From positions 1 through 64,000 of the forward strand of contig NZ_BBYF01000023.1 in NCBI RefSeq assembly GCF_001894745.1: a stretch of DNA of 64,000 nt, in the 5' to 3' direction. Both the position numbers and the translations under genes were made by a program. Each line of letters opens with the position of its first letter. The stretch's first letter is position 1. Of the stretch, positions 16,607 to 27,800 are shown piece after piece. Under the pieces are notes generated by a model. The model did not search any database and was not told where the DNA came from. It was given only the letters and a program-made list of their open reading frames with translations. The stretch is from Paenibacillus sp. NAIST15-1. Its GTDB lineage: Bacteria; Bacillota; Bacilli; Paenibacillales; Paenibacillaceae.

Positions 16607-17854
16607 TTAACCTTTTTTAACCCTCATCAGTAAAGATACAAAGGATTCGTGCCTAAACAAATGAAATTTTAAAATTAAACTATTCATCAAAAAGAGGAGA
16701 CCAGCCAACAAAATAACCCCTTTTATGTGAATGATTCCACTCAAATATCCTCCAAGTAAAGGACCAATTAGATTTCCTAAAAATAGAGCGCTATGATAAT
16801 AACCGAATGTTAAACTCTCCTTTTTTTTAGGTGCATATTTTCGTATTAAACTTATTACTGATGGGAGAAGTCCACCTATAAATATCCCCATTAAAAACCT
16901 AGCAAGCAGAAATAGCACGATAGAAGGAACCAATGCTTGAGAAACATAACAAATAAAATTTCCTAACAAAGAAATGAACAGAATAATTTCTGGGCCTACT
17001 TGATCTGCTTTTCTTCCTAAAATAGGAGAAAAAATCATAATAGAAATACCTGAGATAGAAACTGATAAACCTACCATTGTTGTTAAATAGGCATCACTGT
17101 TCCACATACTTTCTACATACGTAGCCAAAAATGGTGAGGTACTCATCGTTGAAAACTGAATAAGGAATCCAACCATAAACAAAGTTCCAATCAGAGGATT
17201 CTTCATAATTTCCCGCAGTTCAGAGAAAAAGGTAATACGTCTATTTCTAGATGTCGAAAGTTTCAAGTTATTTGGTTCAGGTTTATTAAGTTCTGTTAAA
17301 AAGAATAAAATAAGAGCCCCTGAAATCAACAACATAGCGCTAGACACATAAAGGATTTTATAAAATCCTATCCACTGTCCCAAAATTCCGCCTATCAAAG
17401 GTCCAAAAATATTTCCGGCGTAAGCACCAGATTGGGCTCCACCGAGAGCATATCCTATTTTTTCTTGAGGAGTATTCATTGTAATAAATGGAGCAGATGC
17501 AGGAATAAATCCACCGAAAATTCCTAAGATAAATCGCAGAACCAATAAATGCAAAACGGATGTACTATAGGTCATTAAGAATGTGGCAAACGCCATCCCA
17601 ATAGCTGAACGGATAAGAATCGTTTTTCTACTCGTTCGATCTGCAATTTTCCCCCATATCGGCTGAAACAGGAAAGCAGATAAAAAAGTAGCTCCAAAAA
17701 TCATCCCTGTCCAAAGCTGAATATCGGATTGAGAGTGAACTCCTAAATCATTTTTAAGATAGACTGGAATAAAAGGTATAATTAAGCTAAATGCAGACAT
17801 GACTAAAAATTGTGCAATGCTCAAAATATACATATTCCTTTTCCAAGCTTCCAA
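16607..17854 (-). CDS. MFS multidrug efflux transporter (MdtG-like)
   Basis: 415 residues with about twelve hydrophobic segments. It is an MFS drug:H+ antiporter (12-TM type) with the loop motif GKIADRTSRKT after TM2 (residues about 68-78) and a second copy GRKADQVG in the other half (about 277). The C-terminal ESFVSLLMRVKKG is cytoplasmic. It starts 15 bp after the aldo/keto reductase gene and is probably co-transcribed with it from the MerR-type promoter at 18885. The substrate is unknown. The upstream reductase and regulator suggest defence against a reactive or toxic small molecule (inference). Confidence 0.85.
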   Translation of the reverse strand: MEAWKRNMYILSIAQFLVMSAFSLIIPFIPVYLKNDLGVHSQSDIQLWTGMIFGATFLSAFLFQPIWGKIADRTSRKTILIRSAIGMAFATFLMTYSTSVLHLLVLRFILGIFGGFIPASAPFITMNTPQEKIGYALGGAQSGAYAGNIFGPLIGGILGQWIGFYKILYVSSAMLLISGALILFFLTELNKPEPNNLKLSTSRNRRITFFSELREIMKNPLIGTLFMVGFLIQFSTMSTSPFLATYVESMWNSDAYLTTMVGLSVSISGISIMIFSPILGRKADQVGPEIILFISLLGNFICYVSQALVPSIVLFLLARFLMGIFIGGLLPSVISLIRKYAPKKKESLTFGYYHSALFLGNLIGPLLGGYLSGIIHIKGVILLAGLLFLMNSLILKFHLFRHESFVSLLMRVKKG

Positions 17855-17869
17855 CTCTACATCCTTCTT

Positions 17870-18850
17870 TCACTGATTTAATAACTTCATAGAATGTATA
17901 GGATATCGATCACCCGCTGCTGAACCTGCAGGTAGAGCTTTATCAATAAAGTCCTTTACATCCTGTGGCAATTCAATATCTATTGCAGCTATATTTTCTT
18001 TTAAGTAGGATTTCCTTTTTGTCCCTGGTATAGGGATGATGTCTTTTCCATTAGAAAGCAACCATGTTAATGCGAGTTGTGCAGGACTAATGTTCAGTTG
18101 GTCTGCTATATCTTCCAATGGTCGAATCAATGAAAGATTTTGATTGAAGTTGTCTCCCTGAAAACGTGGGGCATTCCTTCTAAAATCGTTTTCTACGAAT
18201 TTATCGACCGACTTGATCTTTCCGGATAAAAAACCACGTCCCAAAGGACTATATGGAACAACAGAAATATTTAATTGACGGCAAAGGGGCAAGATTTCCT
18301 CTTCGATATCTCTAGTCCATATGGAGTATTCTGTCTGTAATGCTGATATAGGATGTACGTTTTGCGCTCGTTTTATCGTTTGAGAAGAAACTTCTGAAAG
18401 CCCAATATGTCGAACTTTCCCTTCTTCAACTAATTCTTTCATAGCACCAACAGTCTCTTCTATAGGAACTCTGGGATCTACACGATGTAGATAATAAAGA
18501 TCTATGTAGTCCGTATTTAACCGTTCCAGGCTTGCTTCACAGGCCTTTTTTACATATTCCGGTCTTCCGTTGATTTCAATTACCTTCCCAGCCTCATCTC
18601 TTACAAAAGCAAATTTGGTAGCTATGTTAACCTGTTGTCTGACACTTTTCAATGCTCGACCGACTAATTCTTCGTTCGTCCCTACTCCATATTGGTCTGC
18701 TGTATCAAAAAAATTCACGCCAAGTTCTAAGGCATAATGAAGCGTAGCAATCGATTCCTCAATATTTTGATTTCCATAGTATTCTGACATTCCCATACAT
18801 CCTAATCCTAAAGATGAAACCTTTAAATCTCCAATAAATCGATATTTCAT
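17870..18850 (-). CDS. Aldo/keto reductase
   Basis: 326 residues, an NADPH-dependent TIM-barrel reductase of the AKR superfamily, YajO/AKR13-like. The catalytic tetrad is visible: D and Y in [11 protein letters not shown] in NIATKFAF and H in YYLHRVDP. The cofactor region is [17 protein letters not shown] near the C-terminus. It reduces aldehydes or ketones to alcohols in the cytoplasm. GAGGAG lies upstream of the ATG. The gene is first of a two-gene unit with the MFS pump and is controlled by a promoter of MerR type. This layout resembles aldehyde- or quinone-stress units, but the true substrate is unknown. Confidence 0.9.
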   Translation of the reverse strand: MKYRFIGDLKVSSLGLGCMGMSEYYGNQNIEESIATLHYALELGVNFFDTADQYGVGTNEELVGRALKSVRQQVNIATKFAFVRDEAGKVIEINGRPEYVKKACEASLERLNTDYIDLYYLHRVDPRVPIEETVGAMKELVEEGKVRHIGLSEVSSQTIKRAQNVHPISALQTEYSIWTRDIEEEILPLCRQLNISVVPYSPLGRGFLSGKIKSVDKFVENDFRRNAPRFQGDNFNQNLSLIRPLEDIADQLNISPAQLALTWLLSNGKDIIPIPGTKRKSYLKENIAAIDIELPQDVKDFIDKALPAGSAAGDRYPIHSMKLLNQ

Positions 18851-18884
18851 TTTTTTCTCCTCCTATCTTTCTTCAACAGGAAAC

Positions 18885-18915
18885 AGTATATCGATTAGAG
18901 TGCACTTTAAGGCAA
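18885..18915 (-). promoter_or_regulatory. MerR-type promoter with 19-bp spacer
   Basis: On the minus strand TTGCCT (-35, 18910-18915) and TATACT (-10, 18885-18890) are 19 bp apart, the overlong spacing typical of MerR-activated promoters. The spacer holds the dyad TTAAAGTGCACTCTAA. Confidence 0.75.
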
Positions 18916-18943
18916 GTAAAAATTTTTATGTTCACTAATTATC

Positions 18944-18975
18944 AAAAAAAGAGACCCTTCAGATTAGGGTCTCTT
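18944..18975 (-). terminator. Terminator of the merR-type gene
   Basis: GAGACCCT (18951-18958) and AGGGTCTC (18966-18973) form a perfect 8-bp stem. In minus orientation a run of T follows, just after the regulator's stop. Confidence 0.85.
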
Positions 18976-18993
18976 CAATCTTATTAATTTGTA

Positions 18994-19368
18994 TTACTTA
19001 GCTTTTTCCTCCAACTTCTTATAGTAGTCAATTTTTTCATTAATCTTGGTTAAATTATTCTCTAGTCGCCTAATTTGGTTAAGAACATTTTCTTGATGAG
19101 CTTCTAATAGTTCTCGTCTTTCAGTCACGGTAGAATCACCTTGATGTCTTAGTTCTGAAAATTTTTGCATATCCCTTATAGGCATTTCTGTGTTACGTAA
19201 CCTAATGAGAAAATCTATCCATAAAATATCGGTCTTTGAGTATTTACGATATCCATTTTCATCCCTTTCAATCCCCTCTAAAAGACCAATTTTTTCATAA
19301 TAGCGTAGAGTATGAGAACTAAGACCAGTGATTAAGGATATGTCCTGAATAGGTAATCGATTTTCCAT
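18994..19368 (-). CDS. MerR-family transcriptional regulator
   Basis: 124 residues. Winged HTH at the N-terminus (IQDISLITGLSSHTLRYYEKIGLL, then GYRKYSKTDILWIDFLIRLR), followed by a long dimerisation coiled coil with heptads (ENVLNQIRRLENNLTKINEKIDYYKKL). It contains no cysteine, so it is neither a thiol-switch nor a metal-thiolate sensor, although its order of genes resembles the AdhR aldehyde-stress regulators. It most likely activates the reductase-pump unit by twisting the 19-bp spacer promoter at 18885. A similar site before its own ATG suggests self-control. Confidence 0.88.
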   Translation of the reverse strand: MENRLPIQDISLITGLSSHTLRYYEKIGLLEGIERDENGYRKYSKTDILWIDFLIRLRNTEMPIRDMQKFSELRHQGDSTVTERRELLEAHQENVLNQIRRLENNLTKINEKIDYYKKLEEKAK

Positions 19369-19374
19369 GATTTG

Positions 19375-19410
19375 ATTATACTACACTTGCCTTATAGTTC
19401 ACTCAAAGAG
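19375..19410 (-). promoter_or_regulatory. Promoter and self-operator of the MerR gene
   Basis: On the minus strand GAGTGAACTATAAGGCAAGT lies just before TATAAT. It repeats the operator of the reductase gene (GAGTGCACTTTAAGGCAAGT on the other strand) with two changes, so the same regulator should bind both. Confidence 0.6.
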
Positions 19411-19512
19411 ATTGGTAGATTCAATATCAGCAAGACTATCAGCCGACGCTGGACGACTATCCCTCCCGAAAAACCTTGATACCTTAATGTTTTTCGATCT
19501 TCAGTGAAATAT

Positions 19513-19741
19513 GTTTCTACTTCGTATAGGTACGTTCAAAACTGTAAAGCTATCCAGTTCAGATGATACCGTTGCAATGTTTCAATTCCTTATAGGTACG
19601 TTCAAAACAAGACGAGCAGCCCAAACGAGGGATCACTGTTAAGCAGTTTCAATTCCTTATAGGTACGTTCAAAACTTCACCAACTACTCTTTCATCTACG
19701 GTCACAAAGTAGTTTCAATTCCTTATAGGTACGTTCAAAAC
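19513..19741 (-). CRISPR. CRISPR array 9 (4 repeats)
   Basis: Repeats at 19513-19542 (degenerate distal), 19579-19608, 19646-19675 and 19712-19741, with spacers of 36-37 bp. Endings are ACGTTCAAAAC. Confidence 0.94.
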
Positions 19742-19929
19742 CCATAAAGTGTTGCTATTACGCTAATGTTACTAAATGTCTCTACTTCACACAAGCTTTA
19801 GAGAGGTGATTAGAAGACAGAATAAATCGAATATTTTCACATTCAATCTGCGATTTTCGCTTCCTATCTCCATATTTCAATTTGTTGTCGATCCCCCGGG
19901 TTTTATGCGCTATTGGGGGTCGACGACAA
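19742..19929 (-). promoter_or_regulatory. CRISPR leader 9 with palindrome
   Basis: Class B leader. The palindrome at 19882-19929 starts 141 bases from the first repeat. The left arm reads GTTGTCGATCCCCC: a C-to-T change that still pairs, as a T-G wobble. 19930-20019 is shared with the flank of array 8 (16226-16310). Confidence 0.72.
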
Positions 19930-20019
19930 TAGTTCACAACGAACACCAACACTTGTACAATAGTATATACACTGTAATGCTACCACAAATCTAGCTTTTC
20001 AGGATACTTCCTTTATCCT

Positions 20020-21489
20020 CTATCCTTCAGCCTTTACAGGCTTTGCCGCAGGAGTGGAAGATTGCCGAGATTTCATGGTCGCGGCGGCGTCGCTGTCTTG
20101 AATTCGGAAGGCGGCACATAAGCCAAGGAGCAGAAATCCAGCAGCACCGAGCAGGGCGGCACGATAAGCGAGAAGATTCATTTCAAGCTGTCCAGCATTG
20201 GCAGCATCTACAGCTCCGTTCGTTAGTTGGCCACTTGCCATTGCAGCCATAATGGCGGACAATGCGGCCATTCCTATGGCCGGTCCGAGTCTGTTCTGAA
20301 CCGCGAACCAAGTGGTAGCGCGTCCCATCGAGGCTGGAGATACATTCGAGAAGGCCGCAATCTGAACGGCTCCGACTGTATGTCCTAAGCAGAGGCCAAC
20401 CGCGAACAGCATGCCTCGTATGAGCCATGGGCTTGTTCCCGCCCCAACCATGCTTAGCATTACGAAAATTGCCGATGTGCAGAGCAGTCCGACTATAATA
20501 ATTCGCTTGGGCCCGTACCTTGGATAGAACCGTGGTACAAGCTGGGAGGACATCATAAGTCCCAATGCCTCGGGGAAAGTCGTCAAGCCGGCATCTAAGG
20601 CCGAGGCCTGCAGCGCATGCTGATACATGAGCGGAAATACATACAGCATGCCGAGCAGTCCCGTAGCGGAGCACATGGCAACAAGTCCTGCCGTCCGGAA
20701 CAAGCGGTCTTGCAAGAGCCTTAAATCCAGCAATGGCTTCTGCACCCGCAATTCAACGAAGACCAGTGCCGCCAGCAGCACCGTTCCCACACTGCCCGTA
20801 ACAATTATCACCGGTGAACTCCAGCCCTGCAGCGAACCTTGACTAAGCGCATACATCACCAGTCCGAGCCCTGGTGCTGACAACAGGACGCCCGGAATAT
20901 CCAGACGGCCTGCCTCTGGCTCTTTATGCTCCTGCAAGTACAGAAGGCCAAGCAGCAAAGCAGCAATTCCAAGCGGCAAATTCACATAAAAAATCCAGCG
21001 CCATGAAAGGTGCTCGACCATCACACCGCTCAGGATTGGCCCCACTGCAGGTGCAATTGCGATTGGCAGAACGAGCGACCGTGAGATTTTGGCCCGCTCC
21101 TGAGGAGGGAATGTCCGGAACAGCATAGCCATTCCGAGTGGAGTAATTAAACCTCCCCCTATCCCCTGCAGGATGCGGTAGAAGATCAGGGAGTGTACAT
21201 CTGCAGCCGTTCCACACAGCACCGACGCACCAGTAAAAATCGTAAGTGCGAGCAAGAAGATACGCTTGGTGCCCCATCTGTCTCCCAGCCAGCCTGCCAA
21301 CGGGAGAACGATCGCAATGCTTACCAGGTATCCTACGTTAAGCGCTCCCGATGCGGCTGGCGGAATGTGAAACTCGTCGCTTATCGTTTTCAGCGCAACG
21401 TTGAGGATGGTCGCGTCCATGGCAACTACGAACATAGCTGCCACGTACACGATGCACACTGCTTTTTTCGGATCCAAGCGCCTGCTCAT
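20020..21489 (-). CDS. DHA2-family MFS exporter (candidate siderophore exporter)
   Basis: 489 residues from the ATG at 21489, which overlaps the MbtH stop as ATGA with GGAAGAGG upstream; the frame could begin at 21552. Around fourteen hydrophobic segments, the D-D-A-x-N-like [13 protein letters not shown] in TM1 and [13 protein letters not shown] after TM2 place it in the EmrB/QacA (DHA2) group. As the last gene of the dhb operon it is a good candidate for exporting the finished siderophore (inference from position). A decayed partial copy lies at 16311. The gene ends at the class B CRISPR flank. Confidence 0.85.
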   Translation of the reverse strand: MSRRLDPKKAVCIVYVAAMFVVAMDATILNVALKTISDEFHIPPAASGALNVGYLVSIAIVLPLAGWLGDRWGTKRIFLLALTIFTGASVLCGTAADVHSLIFYRILQGIGGGLITPLGMAMLFRTFPPQERAKISRSLVLPIAIAPAVGPILSGVMVEHLSWRWIFYVNLPLGIAALLLGLLYLQEHKEPEAGRLDIPGVLLSAPGLGLVMYALSQGSLQGWSSPVIIVTGSVGTVLLAALVFVELRVQKPLLDLRLLQDRLFRTAGLVAMCSATGLLGMLYVFPLMYQHALQASALDAGLTTFPEALGLMMSSQLVPRFYPRYGPKRIIIVGLLCTSAIFVMLSMVGAGTSPWLIRGMLFAVGLCLGHTVGAVQIAAFSNVSPASMGRATTWFAVQNRLGPAIGMAALSAIMAAMASGQLTNGAVDAANAGQLEMNLLAYRAALLGAAGFLLLGLCAAFRIQDSDAAATMKSRQSSTPAAKPVKAEG

Positions 21490-21713
21490 TGAGCCTCTTC
21501 CGGCACGGATGCCACTGACGCCACCAAGCTTCGAGGCCTCATATCTATCCAATGTAAATTAATATATTCGATGCTCTCTTCCCGAGAAGCTGGGCCAAGA
21601 ACCTTGCACCAGCCCTCAGGTACGGCCGCGAAAGCTGGCCAGATCGAATATTGCTCCTCATCATTTCGCAGCACCAAAAACGAGCCGTCTGCTTGCTCAA
21701 AAGGATTTGCCAT
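21486..21713 (-). CDS. MbtH-like NRPS partner protein
   Basis: 75 residues from the ATG at 21713, with GGGGAGGGG upstream; an earlier in-frame start at 21734 lacks a site. [40 protein letters not shown] carries the family's [11 protein letters not shown] and PEGW motifs, and IDMRPRSL closes it. MbtH-like proteins bind adenylation domains of NRPS enzymes and help folding and activity. Its place right after the NRPS gene makes DhbF the partner. Confidence 0.95.
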   Translation of the reverse strand: MANPFEQADGSFLVLRNDEEQYSIWPAFAAVPEGWCKVLGPASREESIEYINLHWIDMRPRSLVASVASVPEEAQ

Positions 21714-21899
21714 TCTGCAACCCCTCCCCTTCATAAGTAGGTTTCATGTGCATTTCATTGAAAATAATTAGTTCGCACTTTGCCACGAAAATATTGATCC
21801 CTTGTTCCCCTTCCCCCTAACTTGCTCAACTAATCACCTCAGAGGGAAAATGGTCTTCTAAAAATAGAGGATACAGAGAATACCCGATACAGAGGATGC
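21714..21899. other. Spacer between dhbF and mbtH
   Basis: 186 bp without a gene. No clear terminator is seen, so read-through from dhbF is likely. Confidence 0.4.
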
Positions 21900-24800
21900 C
21901 TACACATGCATTTCAGAAACGCCCTTCCTACTGCTCGCATTTCGAAGCTTCTGTAAGATACTTGCCCCAATTTCAGCTAGCGGCCCTGGCTGGCACAAGT
22001 CTTTATGCCGGCATGCAATATCATGGCGTTCGATACGGCCGCCCACATAAGGAATCCACATCTCCGGCTCAATCGGATCGAACCAATCTGGAATGATCGT
22101 TGAGCGGAAGAACAACAGATCGCCCTCGTACCTTCTCGGCACATAAGCACCCAACAGACGGACTGAATTCTCATATGTAACCTTCAAATTCATAATCGTC
22201 GCTTCATCCAGTGTAGCCAAGGCACTGCTGTCGCTGCGCAAAATGCGGATTGCGCTTGCAATTGTCAGCGGCTCATCGCCGATACTGTCACGGTCATAAC
22301 CTCCCAAGGCAAGCAGGGCGGTCAACGCTTCCTCTTCATCTGGTTCCCCCCGAATCGGCAAGTAGTGGCTCGGATAGGCGTCCAGCATCGCCAGAAACGC
22401 AACCTCTTCCCCTGCCTCTTGCAGCTGCACGGCCATCGCATGCGCGACATTGCCGCCCAGCGACCAGCCCAGCAAGCGGTACGGACCCTGCGGTTGAATC
22501 ATGCGGATGTGGCGAATATAGTCAGCCGTCATCTCATCCAGTGTCTGCGGAAGCTCCTCAGCCTGTGCAATTCCGCGTGCCTGCAAGCCGTAAATCGGGT
22601 AATTTACACCAAGTTGCTTCATTAATCCGGCATAGCACCAGCTCAAGCCACCTGCCGGATGGACGCAGAATAGCGGAATTTCTTCGCCATGCGTACGCAG
22701 CGGCAGAAGTACTTGGAGCGCGCTGTTCCCGCTGTCCCGATCCAACTCCATTCGCTCCGCGAGTCCGGACACGGTTGGCGCTTCGAACAATACCGCAATG
22801 CTAAGCTCTCGTCCAAGCGCTTCGCGGATACGGCTGATGAGCCGAACCGCAAGCAGGGAATGTCCTCCAAGCTCGAAAAAGCTGTCATCGATCCCGACAC
22901 GGCGAAGACCCAGCACTTCAGCGAACAAATCGCAGAGCACCTCTTCATGCGGCGTTCTCGGATTGCGCCCATCTGCATCAAGGGCAAAATCGGGTGCCGG
23001 AAGCGCCTTGCGATCCAGCTTGCCATTCGGCGTGAGCGGCAATGCATCCAGCCCAATAAGGGCTGATGGCACCATGTAATCGGGAAGCATGGAAGCCGCG
23101 TGTCGGCGCAGCTCCGCCGCATCCCAAGGGGCATTTGCAGCAGGAACCACATAGGCCACAAGCCGCTTATCCCCTGGACTGTCCTCCCGCACAATGACCG
23201 CTGCCTGAGCTACGTTTGGATGTCTGGCAAGCACGACTTGAATCTCGCCCAGTTCGATGCGGAAGCCGCGAATTTTCACCTGATGATCGGCACGTCCCAA
23301 ATAATCCAGTCCGCCACCAATCACACGCTTTGCCAAATCTCCGGTGCGGTACATTCTGCTTCCAGGCGGGCCAAACGGATCGGCCACGAACCGTTCCGCC
23401 GTCAAAGCCGGCCGACCCCAATAGCCGCGTGCCAAGCCTGCTCCGGATACGTACATTTCTCCTGTTACGCCATACGGTACGGGCTGCAGTGCATCATCCA
23501 GCACATACACCCTCAAATCCGGAATCGATCCGCCGATCAGGCTGGATGCTCCCGGAACGTCGCAATTGCGATTCAGCTCATTGAAGCTGACATGAACTGT
23601 CGTCTCCGTAATCCCGTACATATTAATAAGCCGCGGCGCATCATCCGCATGCCGTTCGTACCAGTCTCTCAGTCGACCCAGCTCCAGCGCTTCTCCTCCG
23701 AAGACGATATAGCGCAGCGACAGCGCTTGCCCGAGGTTCGGATGCTCCCTGTCCGCCTGCATGAGTTGATAGAAAGCAGACGGCGTCTGATTCAGAACCG
23801 TTACCCCTTCTTGCACGAGCAGTCCCAGGAACTCCTCTGGCGATCTGCTGACAGCGTGAGGCACGATGACAAGTCGGCCACCATGCAGCAGCGCGCCCCA
23901 TATTTCCCATACCGAGAAGTCGAAAGCATAAGAATGGAACAACGTCCATACATCATCGGCGCCGAAATGGAACCAATGCTCGGTTGCGGAGAACAGCCGC
24001 ACCACGTTCTGATGCGGAACAAGCACACCCTTCGGTTTGCCCGTCGAGCCGGACGTATAAATGATATAAGCCGGACTGTAAGGAGAGAGCTTGCGTCTGC
24101 ACACCTGCTCTACAGGATCAGACTCGGAACAGCTTGCTAACTTGCGCATCACTTCTGGATCATCAAGTAGGATGCGCGGCACTGCCCCCATCCCTCCATC
24201 TGGGAGCTTGTCAATCGTGTGCCGATCCGTCACGATACATACAGGTCCCGCATCCTCCAACATATAAGCAAGCCGTTCCGCTGGATAATCAGGATCAAGC
24301 GGCAAGTAGGCTGCCCCTGCCTTTAATACAGCCAATACGCCGACGATCATTTCCATCGACCTTGGCAAAGCAAGGGCTACAATATGCTCCGGCCCAACCC
24401 TGTGCTCCATCAACAGATGTGCCAAGCGATTTGCCTGGTTATTCAATTGTTCATATGTTAAGGCCACGCCTTCATGAACGATAGCAATGGCCTGCGGCGA
24501 ACGGGCAGCCTGCGCTTCAAACAATTGCGGAATTGTGGCCTGCGCAGCATCTAGGGCAGATGAACTCCATGTCAGCCAATCATTCGCTAGATCGTGCCTC
24601 TCCTCTGGCAGCAATATATCAATTTCTCCAATCGGTTTGCTTGGTTCTAAGGCGATGCTTTCCAATATGCGCACATAACGCGCAGCGAGCATCTCAACCG
24701 TTTCGCGCTTGAACAGGTCTGCGCTGAACTCCACAATCCCATCCAGACCATCCGGCGCTCCATCTGCGTTACGACGCTCGTTCAATTCCCAAGTCAAATC

Positions 24801-27800
24801 GAACTTCGCCGTACCCACGCTCTCAAGCTGCAGGTTCGACGACAAGCCTGGGAATTCCAGCGAAGCTTCTGGTGTATTTTGCAGCACCAGCATGATTTGG
24901 AAAAGCGGGTGCCTAGCACGCGAGCGAACCGGATTTAATATTTCCACAAGGCGCTCGAAAGGCACATCTTGATGCTCATACGCCTCCAAACTGACCTTGC
25001 GCACTCTGGACAGCAACTCTTCAAAGCCTGGATTGCCCGACGTGTCGGTGCGTATGACAAGTGTATTGATGAACAGACCAATCAAACCGTCAAGCGCATC
25101 ATCATTACGACCTGAGATCGGACTTCCAAGCGGAATATCATTGCCCGCTCCAAGTCGGGTGAACAGCACGGCCAACGCAGCCTGCAGCACCATGAACAAG
25201 CTGGCCCGATTGCCTCGAGCAAGCTCTGTCAGCCGACGATGCAGGACAGGATCAATTTGCAGTCGGACGGTGCCTCCCTTATGGCTAGCGGCCGCAGGTC
25301 TCGGATAATCGGTAGGCAGCTCCATTTCCTCTGGCAATCCCTTCAGTGCTTCCGTCCAGTAATCGAGCTGGCGCGCGATCAGACTGTCCGCTTGATCGGT
25401 GCTTCCAAGCAGCTGTTCCTGCCACAGCGCATAATCAGCATATTGGACAGGAAGCCGTGTCCACGCCGGCGCTTCGCCCCGGCAGCGAGCCTCGTACGCA
25501 ATCGACAAATCACGAGTCAACGGCGTGAGCGACCAGCCATCGCCTGCAATATGATGCAGCAGCAGCAAGAGCACCTGCTCGTTCGCCGCCGTTCGGAGCA
25601 AGTGAACTCGCAGCGACGGCTCCTCCGAAAGACGGAAGCTGTATCGTACTGCTTCCTCTAGCTTGCCGTTCAGTTCCTGCTCACTTACGTCCAGCACCTC
25701 GAACGGTATTTGTACACCCTTGGAATGTTGTATCAGTTGACTTGATGTGCCATTCTCATCCGGGAAAATCGTGCGCAGTGTCTCATGACGATCCACCACA
25801 TCATAAACTGCTGCCTGCAGCGCCTCGACATTCAACTCGCCCGACATTCGGGCAACGAGCGGAATATTGTAAGTAGGCGTTGCCCCCTCCAGCCGGTACA
25901 GAAACCATAATCGCTGTTGGGCAAAAGAAAGTGGCAGCCGCTCAGGCCGCTTGCCTAAGCTCGCGCGGATGGCTGGTCTCTGCTCCTGTGCAGAATCGAG
26001 ACGCCGCACGAGAGACGCTGCGGTAGGCGCTTCGAACAGGCTTCCGATATTCATCTCAACGCCGAATGCCTCTCGTACACGCACCATAACACGTCCCGCG
26101 AGCAAGGAATGACCGCCGAGAGCGAAGAAATCATCATCGATGCTTACGCGGGGAAGCCCCAGCACCTCTGCGAATAAGGCGCATATGATTTCCTCTTGCG
26201 GTGTGCGCGGTTCGCGTCCCGCTGCTGCGGCAGCGCGATCTGGTGCAGGCAGAGCTTTGCGGTCGATTTTGCGATTCGGTGTCAGCGGCATCGCGTCAAG
26301 AACAACGAAAGCGGACGGCACCATGTAATCCGGGAACTTCCGTGCTGCATATTGACGCAGCTCCGCAGGTTCTAGTCCAGACGATGATGATGGAACCACA
26401 TAAGCCGCCAACCGCCGTTCACCCGCATGATCCTCATATAGGGTAACCGCTGCTTGTAAAATGTCAGGATGGGCACCCAGCAGCGCCTCGATTTCACCCG
26501 TTTCAATCCGGAATCCACGCAGCTTCACTTGGTGATCCACACGTCCCAAATAATCGATCGTGCCGTCTGCCAACCAACGCACCATATCTCCTGTACGATA
26601 CATTCGCGTACCAGGAGATCCGAATGGATCAGCAACGAAGCGCTCAGCAGTCAAATCCGCACGTCCCAAGTATCCGCGCGCAAGTCCGGCGCCTGCAATA
26701 TACAGTTCTCCCACTACCCCGGGAGGCACTGGCTCCAATGAACTGTCGAGCACATACAGTCTTGTATTCCGAATTGGCCGACCGATAGACGGCTTTTTCG
26801 TCTGACTATGGTCAAGCAGCCCCGCGGTCGAATAAATCGTCGTTTCCGTCGGTCCATATTGATTGTTTACCTCGCCGTTCAACTCCTGTAGCGCCACCTT
26901 CAGCGCGAGCGAGATCACCTCGCCACCCGTAATCATTTTGAGCCCGGCGAATCGTTCCGGCCTGCTGTCGGCAAGCGCCTGCCACAGTGTCGGCGTCGCC
27001 TGCATGATCGTTGCGCCTGTTGCCGCAATGCGGCTTGCCAGTGCGGACGGATCCAGAATCGTTTCTTTGCGGGCAATATCGAGTACGGATCCAGATATAA
27101 GCGGCAATAGCAGCTCCATTACAGATATGTCGAAAGATATCGTAGTGACGGACAGCATCCGATCTTGCTGACTCAGCGCCAGCCGTGCCTTCATGTCATG
27201 CAGCAGATTGGCCAAGCCGCCAAAGGTAAGCATGACCCCCTTTGGTTTCCCAGTGGAGCCGGAAGTGTAAATGACATATGAAATATGCTGTGCTGAGAGT
27301 TCCCTGATCCTGTCCTCATCCGTAGGATTGTGAGCAGGTGATTGCGCCAGCGCAGCTATGGTTGCCGATTCATCCAGCACGATAGTCTTCCTGCTGCAAG
27401 GTGGCAAGCTCACGGACGTCTCCTTCGTCGCAATCAGACAGATCGGATCAGCATCCTCCAGCATATAGGCGAGCCGCTCCGCTGGATAATCAGGATCAAG
27501 CGGCAAATACGCGGCCCCTGTCTTATGGATAGCCAATATGGCAATGACCGCTTCCACCGAGCGTGGGAGAGACAGCGCGACAATACGATCGGGCCCGACG
27601 CCACAGGAAATGAGGTAATGGGCAAGCCGATTCGCCTTCGTATTCAACTCCCCATATCGAAGCTGCTCGTCCTCGCATACGACCGCAACTGCTTCGTGAG
27701 CGCGCTCCACCTGTTCCTCGAACAACTCTGGCACACTTATGCTCGGAACATCATGTGCAGTATCATTCCATTCTTCAAGCACCTGTCGGCGTTCTTCAGG

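Noticed and set aside
16359-16633. Short plus-strand frames near 16.4 kb
   Set aside because: They lie opposite the exporter remnant and are explained by its decay.
23100-24140. 346-codon plus-strand frame inside the NRPS gene
   Set aside because: It is antisense to the second adenylation domain of dhbF; long shadow frames are common opposite GC-rich NRPS genes.
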